48,962 nucleotides of DNA, from NCBI GenBank assembly GCA_964530115.1, contig CAZGYD010000059.1, forward strand, positions 1-48,962. The letters are read 5' to 3'. The notes beneath the pieces are model-generated. The model saw nothing but the letters and a program-made list of their open reading frames with translations. It made no database searches and was not told the origin of the DNA. This DNA is from Fen-999 sp964530115 (lineage in GTDB: Bacteria; Pseudomonadota; Gammaproteobacteria; Burkholderiales; Rhodocyclaceae). The number at the start of each line of letters is the position of its first letter. Position 1 is the first letter of the stretch. Both the position numbers and the translations under genes were made by a program. Below are positions 19,763 through 30,630 of the stretch, piece by piece.

Positions 19763-20851
19763 ATGACTGAAATCCCGCCCTTGACCGCGCTACGTCCTGA
19801 CCGCTTCGACCGGCCGGACATCTTGAAGCGGCTCAACGCCGCCAGCCGCCAGTTGGCCGAGTTGAAGGGCGTCGCCGCCTCGATGCCCAACCAGGGCATT
19901 CTGATCAGCACGCTGGGCTTGCAGGAGGCCAAGGACAGTTCCGAGATCGAAAACATCGTCACCACCCACGATGAGCTGTTCCGCGACATCGCCTTCCCCG
20001 AGGGCCCCGGCAGTGCGGCCGCCAAGGAGGTGGCGCGTTACCGGCAGGCGCTCGCGATTGGTTACGAGGCGGTGCGGAAAAGCGGTCTTCTGACCAACAA
20101 CCACATCCTCGCCATCCAGGCCGAGCTGGAGCACAACCGCGCCGGTTTTCGCACGCTGCCCGGCACCGCGCCCAGGGGCGATGGCGGCCGCGTGGTCTAT
20201 ACGCCCCCGCAAGACCCGCAGGCGATCCTTGCGCTGATGGGCGATCTGGAACGTTTCATCAACGACGATGCGCTCTTCGATGCCGACCCGCTGGTGAAGA
20301 TGGCGCTGATCCACCATCAGTTCGAGAGCATCCACCCCTTCTACGACGGCAACGGGCGCACCGGACGCATCATCAACGTGCTCTATCTGGTCAAGCAGGG
20401 CTTGCTCGACACCCCGGTGCTCTACCTGTCGCGCCATATCGTGCGCACCAAGCCGGATTACTACCGTTTGCTGCAAGAAGTCCGAGAACGCGATACGTGG
20501 GAAGACTGGGTGCTCTACATGCTCACCGCCGTGGAGCGCACCGCGAGCGAGGGCATCGCCACCATCCAGGCGATCAAGACCCTGTTGCTGGACACCAAGC
20601 ACCGCATCCGCGCCGGCTACCGCTTCTACAGCCAGGACCTGATCAACAATCTGTTCTCCTATCCCTATACCAAGATCGAGTTCATCGAGCGCGACCTGAA
20701 GGTCTCGCGCCTCACCGCCACCAAGTATCTGGAAGCGCTGGTGGCGGGAGGCTTCCTCGTCAAGCGCAAGATCGGGCGCAGCAACTATTACATCAACATG
20801 CCGCTCTACGGCACTCTCACCGGCGAAGTCGCGCCGGGCCTGCGGGAATAA
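19763..20851 (+). CDS. Fic-family protein (AMP-transferase, N-terminally inhibited class)
   Basis: This 362-residue protein has the canonical Fic motif HPFYDGNGRTGR (191-202), with the catalytic His191. An inhibitory-helix motif SSEIEN (59-64; S-x3-E-N) lies N-terminal to the Fic core, as in self-inhibited class II Fic enzymes. A C-terminal winged-helix segment (~300-345, VSRLTATKYLEALVAGGFL) could bind DNA. Such proteins transfer AMP to target proteins and are often found as accessory genes in restriction and defence loci. It sits between scar 2 and the DUF499 gene, 3 nt before the latter. No clear Shine-Dalgarno precedes ATG 19763. Confidence 0.88.
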   Translation: MTEIPPLTALRPDRFDRPDILKRLNAASRQLAELKGVAASMPNQGILISTLGLQEAKDSSEIENIVTTHDELFRDIAFPEGPGSAAAKEVARYRQALAIGYEAVRKSGLLTNNHILAIQAELEHNRAGFRTLPGTAPRGDGGRVVYTPPQDPQAILALMGDLERFINDDALFDADPLVKMALIHHQFESIHPFYDGNGRTGRIINVLYLVKQGLLDTPVLYLSRHIVRTKPDYYRLLQEVRERDTWEDWVLYMLTAVERTASEGIATIQAIKTLLLDTKHRIRAGYRFYSQDLINNLFSYPYTKIEFIERDLKVSRLTATKYLEALVAGGFLVKRKIGRSNYYINMPLYGTLTGEVAPGLRE

Positions 20852-20854
20852 CAC

Positions 20855-24178
<3,324 letters not shown>

Positions 24179-24396
24179 GGCGGCGCGATCGCCCGCAGTT
24201 TCGCGTCGCTCGGTGCTTCGAATGCCGCGTTTTCAGGCCGAATTGAAAGCGGTAGCTTCCCACCGCTGCCCGGCTGGCGTGTTACGACGGCTGAGTTTGG
24301 GGAATGAGCGCGCTCGGCCGACTGCAATGGGTCAGGCGCGGGAGCGGGCACCGCAACGCAGCCATCGGAACGCGCAGCAGAAATTTTCACTGACTC
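24179..24396. other. Right edge of the defence island; no gene seen
   Basis: This 218-nt gap separates the convergent DUF499 and PIN genes. It holds copy 3 of the dispersed repeat. I see no terminator with a T-run, no tRNA-like end and no direct repeat matching the left edge near 9602-9653. Confidence 0.5.
24276..24299 (+). repeat. Dispersed 24-nt repeat, copy 3 (intergenic)
   Basis: The plus strand reads GGCGTGTTACGACGG followed by CTGAGTTTG. One base departs from ACCRYGG. It lies ~98 nt after the DUF499 stop and marks where ordinary chromosomal sequence seems to resume. Confidence 0.8.
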
Positions 24397-24849
24397 TCAG
24401 CCCGCCGCCGGTGTCGTGGCGAGTTCCAGCGCCCGCTCGGGCGTGACGATGCCGAACAGGTGCGCCAGCCGGCGCCGCCGGCCGAGTTCGAGCAGCGCCT
24501 TGTCCGAGGTGACGAGCCAGCGCGCGCCACCGTCGCGCGCGAGCTCGAGGAATTTCTGGTCGTCCTTGTCGCGGCATTGCGGCAGGGCCGGCCGGTCGCC
24601 AAGCGCCGGGGTGGCCCGCGCCGCGAGCCGCACGTAGGCGTCGAAGGCGGCGGCCTGGGCGGCGGGGTCGAGGGCGAAGACGGGATAGGCGAGCACGCGC
24701 CGGTACTCGGCGAGGCAGCGCTCGTCAGTGAGCGCGAGCCATTCGCCGGATTGAAGCCGCGCCGCGAGCGGCGCCAGGCGGCTGTCGGCAAAGACGAACA
24801 GCGAGACCAGCACGTTGGTGTCGAGCACCACCCGCGCCGGCTCGCCCAT
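24397..24849 (-). CDS. PIN-domain protein (putative toxin, RNase fold)
   Basis: This 150-residue PIN-domain protein begins MGEPARVVLDTNVLVSLF. The acidic site is visible as Asp10, Glu48, Asp94/Asp97 and Asp116, matching the metal-binding pattern of PIN RNases, and it resembles the "putative toxin component, PIN family" type. No antitoxin-like gene lies next to it. Its ATG overlaps the phaC stop by 1 nt (TGATG), so it is probably co-translated with phaC. Confidence 0.82.
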   Translation of the reverse strand: MGEPARVVLDTNVLVSLFVFADSRLAPLAARLQSGEWLALTDERCLAEYRRVLAYPVFALDPAAQAAAFDAYVRLAARATPALGDRPALPQCRDKDDQKFLELARDGGARWLVTSDKALLELGRRRRLAHLFGIVTPERALELATTPAAG

Positions 24850-26672
24850 CAGGAAGCCTTCGCGTCCTTTTTCTGCGCGTCGAGGCGGAACTTGGCGTAA
24901 GAGCCCGGCGCGTCCTCGATCGGCTTGAGCTTGCCCCTGGCCGGGCTGCGCGCCGGCACCCTGCGGTCGTCCAGCGCCGTGATCCATTGCTGCCAGTCGG
25001 TCCACCACGAGCCCGGGTGCTGGGTCGCGCCGGCGAGCCACTCGTCGGCGGTCGCCGCGAGCGTGTCGTTGGTCCAGTAGCCGTACTTGTTGGCCGCCGG
25101 GGGATTGACGATGCCGGCGATGTGGCCGGAGCCGCCGAGGACGAAGCGCACCGGGCCGGCGAAGCGTTTCGCGCCGAGGTAGGTGCTCTTCCACGGCGCG
25201 ATGTGGTCCTCGATGGTCGAGATGAAGTAGCTCGGCACGCGGATCTTGCCCAGGTCGATCGGCACGCCCGCGAGGGTGATGCCGCCCGGCTCCTTGAGCA
25301 GGTTCTTCATGTACATGTTGCGCAGGTAGAAGCTGTGCATCGCGTAGGGCATGCGCGTCGAGTCCGAGTTCCAGTAGAGCAGGTCGAACGGGAACGGGTC
25401 CTTGCCCATCAGATAGTTGTTCACGACGAAGGACCAGATCAGGTCGTTGGCGCGCAGCATGTTGAACGTGCCGGCCATTTCCGAGCCTTCGAGGAAGCCG
25501 CGCTCGGCCATCTTCTTTTCCAGGCTGGACACCTGCTGCTCGTCGATGAACACGCCGAGTTCGCCGGGAATCGAGAAATCGAGCATGGTGGTGAAGAAGG
25601 TCGCCGAGGCGATGCGCTTGTCGCGCTTCGCGGCCATCCAGGCGAGCGTGGTACCGAGCAGGGTGCCGCCCAGGCAGTAGCCGACGGCGTTGATCTCCTT
25701 TTCGCCGGTCTGCTCGCAGACCTTGTCTACCGCCGTCATCGCGCCTTCGAGCAGATAGTCCTCGAAGCTCTTCTTCGCCAGCCGCTCGTCCGGGTTCACC
25801 CAGGACATCACGAACACCGTGTGGCCCTGGTCGGTGGCCCACTTGACGAAGGAGTTCTTCTCGCGCAGGTCGAGGATGTAATACTTGTTGATCCACGGCG
25901 GGAAGATCAGGAGCGGCCGCTTGAACACCTCCTTGGTCGTCGGCTCGAACTGCAGGAGCTGCATCAGGTCGTTCTGGAAGATCACCTTGCCGGGGGTGGT
26001 GGCGACGTTCTTGCCGAGCTCGAAGGCCGTGGTGTCGGTCATGCGGATGCGCAGCTGGCCGTCGCCTTCCTCGATGTCGCGCAGCAGGTTGTTGAAGCCC
26101 TTGACCAGGTTCTGGCCGTGGGTGCGCACCGTCTCGCGGAACACCTCGGGATTGGTCAGCGCGAAGTTCGACGGCGAGAGCGCATCGATGAACTGGCGGG
26201 TGAAGAAGTTCACCTTCTTCTGCGTCTGCTCGTCGAGGCCCTCGACGCAGCAGACCGTGTCGTGGATGTGGCGCGCGGTGATGAGGTAGCTCTGCTTGAT
26301 GAAGTCGAAGAGGAAATGCTCTTCCCACTGCGCGTCCTTGAAGCGCTTGTCGTCCTTGGCCGGCTGCGCCACGGGCGGCGCCTCGAGACCCATGAAGCGC
26401 AGCGTCGAATGCTGCCAGAGCGAGAAGTAGTCCCAGACCAGGTTCATCTGCGCCTGGGCGAGCCGGTAAGGATTGGCAAGCAGCTTGGCCATCATTTCCA
26501 TGAACGCCTGGGCGATGCCGAGTTCGTCGGCCGGGGCGGCGACGCCGTGTTTCGCCTGGCGCTGGATGTGCTCGGTGAGCAGACGGGACGCGCGCTGGGC
26601 GACTTCGGCGTAGGTCTTGGCGATTTCCTTGGGGTCGGGCAGCGTCTGCTGCTCGGGCTGGGCGGTGCTCAT
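24849..26672 (-). CDS. phaC: Class I polyhydroxyalkanoate synthase
   Basis: PhaC polymerises 3-hydroxyacyl-CoA into PHA on storage granules. The 607 residues match class I enzymes. The lipase-like box GYCLGG places the catalytic Cys at 333; the other members of the triad are Asp489 (STIEDHIAP) and His517 (GGSGHIAG). The PhaC N-terminal domain covers ~115-285. No phaA, phaB or phasin gene is adjacent; the thiolase at 30627 could in principle supply acetoacetyl-CoA. Its ATG at 26672 follows the upstream hydrolase by 3 nt with a GGAGGAGAGTGAGTC-type leader. Confidence 0.95.
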   Translation of the reverse strand: MSTAQPEQQTLPDPKEIAKTYAEVAQRASRLLTEHIQRQAKHGVAAPADELGIAQAFMEMMAKLLANPYRLAQAQMNLVWDYFSLWQHSTLRFMGLEAPPVAQPAKDDKRFKDAQWEEHFLFDFIKQSYLITARHIHDTVCCVEGLDEQTQKKVNFFTRQFIDALSPSNFALTNPEVFRETVRTHGQNLVKGFNNLLRDIEEGDGQLRIRMTDTTAFELGKNVATTPGKVIFQNDLMQLLQFEPTTKEVFKRPLLIFPPWINKYYILDLREKNSFVKWATDQGHTVFVMSWVNPDERLAKKSFEDYLLEGAMTAVDKVCEQTGEKEINAVGYCLGGTLLGTTLAWMAAKRDKRIASATFFTTMLDFSIPGELGVFIDEQQVSSLEKKMAERGFLEGSEMAGTFNMLRANDLIWSFVVNNYLMGKDPFPFDLLYWNSDSTRMPYAMHSFYLRNMYMKNLLKEPGGITLAGVPIDLGKIRVPSYFISTIEDHIAPWKSTYLGAKRFAGPVRFVLGGSGHIAGIVNPPAANKYGYWTNDTLAATADEWLAGATQHPGSWWTDWQQWITALDDRRVPARSPARGKLKPIEDAPGSYAKFRLDAQKKDAKAS

Positions 26673-26675
26673 GAC

Positions 26676-27695
26676 TCACTCTCCTCCTGGGTTCCTGACG
26701 TAGCGGATGGTGCCGTTCTCGGTGATGCGCTCTAGGCGGCGCTTCTGGTGCAGGTGATGCAGATGGGCGATCGCCTCGCCCATCGCGAACATGGTCTGGT
26801 GCGCGTCGGCGATCTCGCGCGGAAAGAGCACCGGGATCAGCTCGGCGGCTGACCGGGGCGACGCGCAGGCGGCGAGGAGCTTGTCGCACTGGCGCGCGTG
26901 GTGGTCGTGCAATTGTTCGATGCGTTCGTGCATGCCGCGGAAGGGCAGGCCGTGCGAGGGCAGCACCAGCGTGTCGGCCGGCAGGGCGCGGAAGGCGTCG
27001 ATCGAGGCGAGGAAGGCGCCGACCGGGTCCCAGTCGGGCGCGCCGGCGAAGGCGCTGACGTTGGTCGAGATGCGCGGCAGCAGCATGTCGCCCGAAATCA
27101 GGACGCCCTGCGCCTCGCAGTAGAGGCTCGCGTGCTCGGGCGCATGGCCATGGCCGACGATGACACGCCAGGCGTGCGCGCCGATGGCGATCTCCATGCC
27201 GTGCCAGATCGGCCGGAAGGTCGCGGGGATCGCCGGTACGCCGCGCGCGTAGGCGTTGCCGCGGTCGGCGAGCGCCCGGCAGCGCGCCTCGTCGAGGCCG
27301 TGGGCGCGGAAGAAGTCGACCATCGCGGTGACGCCAAAGGCGCCCCACTGGTTGCGGATCATCGTGCCGGTCAGGTATTCGCCCTGGGTGATCCAGAGCG
27401 GTGCGCCGGTGCGTTCCTCGAGCCAGGCCGCGAGGCCGAGGTGGTCCGGATGAAAGTGCGTGACGATCTGGCGCACGATCCGGCGTGTCGCCAGGACCGG
27501 CTTCCAGGCCGCGCGGACCGGCTCGATGGCGATGCCGGTGTCGACGGCCGTCCAGCCTTCACCCTCCTCGATCAGCCAGAGATTGATGTGGTCGAGCGCG
27601 AACGGCAGCGGCATGCGCAGCCAGAGTACGCCTTCGGCTACCGCGGTGGCCTGGCCGGGGGAGGGTGGGTGCTGAAATGGATGTTCGATCGGCAT
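26676..27695 (-). CDS. Metallo-beta-lactamase-fold hydrolase
   Basis: This 339-residue MBL-fold enzyme has the metal motif HFHPDH (80-85) in VTHFHPDHLGLAAWL, a later VGHGHAPEHASLY, and the GDMLLP strand. The C-terminal extension ends TIRYVRNPGGE. It resembles the MBL hydrolases found with liu or PHA genes, perhaps acting on acyl-CoA or thioester compounds, but the substrate is not known. I start it at ATG 27695 (MPIEHPF); in-frame starts at 27746 or 27812 would overlap or abut the liuR promoter region. It diverges from liuR. Confidence 0.82.
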   Translation of the reverse strand: MPIEHPFQHPPSPGQATAVAEGVLWLRMPLPFALDHINLWLIEEGEGWTAVDTGIAIEPVRAAWKPVLATRRIVRQIVTHFHPDHLGLAAWLEERTGAPLWITQGEYLTGTMIRNQWGAFGVTAMVDFFRAHGLDEARCRALADRGNAYARGVPAIPATFRPIWHGMEIAIGAHAWRVIVGHGHAPEHASLYCEAQGVLISGDMLLPRISTNVSAFAGAPDWDPVGAFLASIDAFRALPADTLVLPSHGLPFRGMHERIEQLHDHHARQCDKLLAACASPRSAAELIPVLFPREIADAHQTMFAMGEAIAHLHHLHQKRRLERITENGTIRYVRNPGGE

Positions 27696-27785
27696 CGGCT
27701 TGCCGGGCGCGCGTTGCCCGGCCCGGCGAAATCTGTTTGACTGCATCGGCTGCGATGCTCCATAGTCTAGCGGAATCCCGAGCTC

Positions 27786-27802
27786 TTGTTGCAACGCAAC
27801 AA
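27786..27802. promoter_or_regulatory. Palindrome upstream of liuR
   Basis: TTGTTGC (27786-27792) and GCAACAA (27796-27802) form a perfect 7-bp inverted repeat around AAC, 8 nt before the liuR ATG. It lies in the 115-nt divergent region between the MBL gene and liuR. It may be an autoregulatory operator, though it differs from the TTGACGTTAACGTCAA box. Confidence 0.4.
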
Positions 27803-27810
27803 CGGCCCCC

Positions 27811-28215
27811 ATGGACGAAACGACTTACACGATCACCGAACTGGCGCGCGAGTTCGACCTCACGCCGCGCGCCATCCGCTACTACGAGGACCAGGGCCTG
27901 ATCAGCCCGCGCCGCGTCGGCATGCAGCGCATCTACAGCAAGCGCGACCGCACGCGGCTCAAGCTGACGCTGCGCGGCCGGCGGCTCGGCCTGTCGATCG
28001 CCGAGATCCGCGAACTCATCGACATGTACGACACGGCCACCGAGTCGACGCAGCTTGCCCGGCTGCTCGAGGTGCTCGCCGAGCGTCGCGCCCGCCTCGA
28101 ACAGCAGCGGGAGGACATCGATGCCATGCTCGCCGAGATCGACGCGATCGAGCAATCGTGCCGGGCGGCGCTGGCCGGTACCCCGTCGGCCCGGGCCGGG
28201 TCTCGGCGGCATTGA
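27811..28215 (+). CDS. liuR: MerR-family regulator of leucine degradation (LiuR-like)
   Basis: This 134-residue MerR-type regulator begins TYTITELAREFDLTPRAIRYYEDQGL, a classical MerR helix-turn-helix. A wing (RRVGMQRIYSKRDRTRLKL) follows, then a dimerisation coiled coil from ~80 to 120 (LLEVLAERRARLEQQREDID). There are no Cys ligands, so it is not metal sensing. Its location upstream of ivd/mcc genes is that of LiuR, which responds to branched-chain acyl-CoA intermediates. Its stop overlaps the -35 element of the downstream operon promoter. Confidence 0.85.
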   Translation: MDETTYTITELAREFDLTPRAIRYYEDQGLISPRRVGMQRIYSKRDRTRLKLTLRGRRLGLSIAEIRELIDMYDTATESTQLARLLEVLAERRARLEQQREDIDAMLAEIDAIEQSCRAALAGTPSARAGSRRH

Positions 28216-28241
28216 CGTTAACGTCAACGTCAACCTAGAAT
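28212..28241 (+). promoter_or_regulatory. liu operon promoter with LiuR-type palindrome
   Basis: A perfect 16-bp palindrome TTGACGTTAACGTCAA lies at 28212-28227. Its first six bases also form a consensus -35 (TTGACG), with TAGAAT at 28236-28241 as -10 and an 18-bp spacer. The sequence then repeats CGTCAAC. Location of the operator inside the spacer fits MerR-type control. Confidence 0.7.
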
Positions 28242-28275
28242 CACCTTGCCATTTCGGCAGGGAGCGGGAGGAACG

Positions 28276-28764
28276 ATGAGCTACGGCGTACCGCGCGGCG
28301 AAGCGCGCCATCAACCGCGCGACCCGCGCTGGCGGGAAAAGACGGAGGCGAGTTTCCGCCGCCAGGGCGTCATGGCGTTGATCGGCGCCTCGCTCGCCGA
28401 CGTCTGGCCCGGCGGCTGCGAGATCCGGCTGCCCTGGCGCGCCGACCTCACCCAGCAGCACGGCTACTTCCATGCCGGCATCACCTCGACCATCGTCGAC
28501 AGTGCCGCCGGCTACGCGGGCTTCACGCTGATGCCGGCAAACGCTTCGGTGCTTTCCGTCGAATTCAAGATCAACCTGCTCGCGCCGGCCGACGGCGAAC
28601 TGCTGATCGCCACCGGCGAGGTGGTCAAGCCGGGCAAGAACCTCGTCATCACGCGGGGCGACGCCTGGGCCGTCAAGGCCGGCAGGCTCACGCACTGTGC
28701 GATGATGCAACAGACCCTGATGACCATGCACGGCAAACCGGAGGAACCCGATGACCGGCCTTGA
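28276..28764 (+). CDS. PaaI-type hotdog-fold thioesterase
   Basis: This 162-residue single-hotdog protein has QQHGYFHAGITSTIVDSAAGYAGF, carrying the HGG-like motif (here HAG, 66-68) and Asp75, which act in acyl-CoA hydrolysis. It may release CoA from dead-end acyl-CoAs of the leucine pathway. The frame is open from 28246, but ATG 28276 follows a good GGGAGGAACG site. It ends inside the start of the next gene (14 nt overlap). Confidence 0.83.
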   Translation: MSYGVPRGEARHQPRDPRWREKTEASFRRQGVMALIGASLADVWPGGCEIRLPWRADLTQQHGYFHAGITSTIVDSAAGYAGFTLMPANASVLSVEFKINLLAPADGELLIATGEVVKPGKNLVITRGDAWAVKAGRLTHCAMMQQTLMTMHGKPEEPDDRP

Positions 28765-29917
28765 CTTCCGACTCGGCGAGGAGATCGACATGCTGCGCGA
28801 GGCCGTGCGGGCCTTCGCCGCCGCCGAGATCGCCCCGCGCGCGGCGGCCATCGACCGCGACAACCTCTTTCCGGCCGACCTCTGGCGGAAACTCGGCGAC
28901 ATGGGGCTCCTGGGCATCACCGTGCCCGAGGAAGAGGGCGGCACCGGCCTGGGCTATCTCGCCCACATCGTCGCCATGGAGGAAATCTCGCGCGCCTCGG
29001 CCTCGGTGGGGCTCTCCTACGGCGCCCATTCGAACCTCTGCGTCAACCAGATCCGCAGGAACGGCACGGCGGAGCAGAAGCGGCGCTACCTGCCGAAGCT
29101 GATCTCCGGCGAGCATGTCGGCGCGCTGGCGATGTCCGAGCCCGGCGCCGGCTCCGACGTCGTCTCGATGAAGCTGCGCGCGGAGAAGCGGGGCGACCGC
29201 TACCTCCTCAACGGCAGCAAGATGTGGATCACCAACGGCGGCGATGCGGACACCCTCGTCGTCTATGCCAAGACCGATCCGGCGGCCGGCGCGAAGGGCA
29301 TCACCGCCTTCCTCGTCGAGAAGGGGTTCAAGGGCTTCTCCTGCGGTAGCCATCTCGACAAGCTGGGCATGCGCGGCTCGAACACCTATCCGCTCTTCTT
29401 CGACGACTGCGAGGTGCCCGCGGAAAACGTGCTCGGCGGCGAAGGCAACGGCGTCCGGGTGCTCATGTCGGGGCTCGACTACGAGCGCGCGGTGCTCGCC
29501 GGCGGGCCGCTCGGCATCATGGCCGCGTGCATGGACGTGGTGATTCCCTATGTTCACGAGCGCCGGCAGTTCGGCCAGCCGATCGGCGAGTTCCAGCTCA
29601 TGCAGGGCAAGCTCGCCGACATGTACACGACCTGGCAGGCCACGCGGGCCTATGTCTATGCCGTCGGCCGCGCCTGCGACGCCGGCGACCACGCGCGCAC
29701 GTTGCGCAAGGACGCCGCCGGCGCCATCCTCTACGCGGCCGAAAAGGCGACCTGGATGGCCGGCGAAGCGATCCAGGCACTGGGCGGCGTCGGCTACACC
29801 AACGAGTATCCGGTCGGTCGACTCTGGCGCGACGCCAAGCTCTACGAGATCGGCGCCGGCACCTCGGAAATCCGCCGGATGCTCATCGGCAGGGAACTGT
29901 TCATGGAGACGATGTGA
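28751..29917 (+). CDS. liuA: Isovaleryl-CoA dehydrogenase
   Basis: This FAD acyl-CoA dehydrogenase (388 residues) oxidises isovaleryl-CoA to 3-methylcrotonyl-CoA, the first committed step after leucine deamination and decarboxylation. It shows the family motifs AMSEPGAGSDVVSM and KMWITNGGDAD, then LSGLDYERAVLAGGPLGIM-type helix G (here MSGLDYERAVLAGGP) with the Glu expected to be the catalytic base in IVD. The C-terminal QALGGVGYTNEYPVGRLWRD and IGAGTSEIRRMLIGREL are also standard. Context (liuR upstream, mcc genes downstream) supports the IVD assignment over other acyl-CoA dehydrogenases. Confidence 0.93.
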   Translation: MTGLDFRLGEEIDMLREAVRAFAAAEIAPRAAAIDRDNLFPADLWRKLGDMGLLGITVPEEEGGTGLGYLAHIVAMEEISRASASVGLSYGAHSNLCVNQIRRNGTAEQKRRYLPKLISGEHVGALAMSEPGAGSDVVSMKLRAEKRGDRYLLNGSKMWITNGGDADTLVVYAKTDPAAGAKGITAFLVEKGFKGFSCGSHLDKLGMRGSNTYPLFFDDCEVPAENVLGGEGNGVRVLMSGLDYERAVLAGGPLGIMAACMDVVIPYVHERRQFGQPIGEFQLMQGKLADMYTTWQATRAYVYAVGRACDAGDHARTLRKDAAGAILYAAEKATWMAGEAIQALGGVGYTNEYPVGRLWRDAKLYEIGAGTSEIRRMLIGRELFMETM

Positions 29918-30630
29918 GCGAGACGAAACTCAGCCACGGTAACACGCCAGCCGCGTCCCCGCTGGAGGACACGGACCCGGCGCTCCGCCGCCTGTTCGAA
30001 TACAACCGCCTCTGGGCGAAGCGCATGGAGGAGGCCGAGCCCGGCTTCTTCGCCAAGCTCGCCCATCTGCAGGCGCCCGAATATCTCTGGATCGGCTGCT
30101 CGGATTCGCGCGTGCCCGCGAACCAGATCGTCGGCCTGCTGCCGGGCGAGGTCTTCGTCCATCGCAACGTCGCCAATGTCGTCGTGCACACCGACCTCAA
30201 CTGCCTGTCGGTGATGCAGTACGCGATCGACGTGCTGCGCGTCCGCCACATCATGGTCGTCGGCCACTACGGCTGCGGCGGCGTCACCGCGGCGCTCAAC
30301 CGCCAGCGCGTCGGCATCGCCGACCTCTGGATCCGCCACGTCCAGGACGTGCACGCCAAGCACCAGGCGCTCGTCGACGCGCTGCCGCCCGAAGCGCGCG
30401 TCGACCGGCTCTGCGAGCTCAACGTCATCGAGCAGGTGCAGAACGTCAGCCGTTCCATGGTCGTCCAGGACGCCTGGCGACGCGGCCAGCCGCTCCATGT
30501 GCACGGCTGGATCTACGGCCTGCGCGACGGCCTGTTGCGCGACCTCGGCCTGACCGTCAGCCGGCCCGCGGACATCGGGCCGAGCTACGCTGCCGCCCTG
30601 GCGTCATTGTCGGAAGGGGAAAAGCCATGA
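29914..30630 (+). CDS. Beta-class carbonic anhydrase
   Basis: This 238-residue enzyme interconverts CO2 and bicarbonate. Zinc ligands are Cys62 (GCSDSR, with Asp64/Arg66), His118 and Cys121 (GHYGCGG). In this operon it may supply bicarbonate for the biotin-dependent methylcrotonyl-CoA carboxylase. The GTG start overlaps the liuA stop by 4 nt. Residues 4-13 (TKLSHGNTPA) come from a dispersed-repeat copy, so the N-terminal ~20 residues before the conserved LFEYNRLWAKRM helix are atypical. A start further in would delete conserved sequence. Confidence 0.9.
   Translation: MSETKLSHGNTPAASPLEDTDPALRRLFEYNRLWAKRMEEAEPGFFAKLAHLQAPEYLWIGCSDSRVPANQIVGLLPGEVFVHRNVANVVVHTDLNCLSVMQYAIDVLRVRHIMVVGHYGCGGVTAALNRQRVGIADLWIRHVQDVHAKHQALVDALPPEARVDRLCELNVIEQVQNVSRSMVVQDAWRRGQPLHVHGWIYGLRDGLLRDLGLTVSRPADIGPSYAAALASLSEGEKP
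29925..29948 (-). repeat. Dispersed 24-nt repeat, copy 4 (start of carbonic anhydrase gene)
   Basis: The plus strand reads GAAACTCAGCCACGG followed by TAACACGCC, the reverse complement of the consensus. It is read in frame as KLSHGNTP, 11 nt after the GTG start codon begins. Confidence 0.88.

Noticed and set aside
24213..24446. A 77-codon frame in the gap after DUF499
   Set aside because: It has no ribosome-binding site, runs into the opposite PIN gene and resembles no family.
24397..27348. A 983-codon minus-strand frame joining the PIN gene with out-of-frame phaC and MBL sequence
   Set aside because: Only its last 150 codons (from 24849) match a protein family; the rest is a shadow of phaC and the hydrolase.
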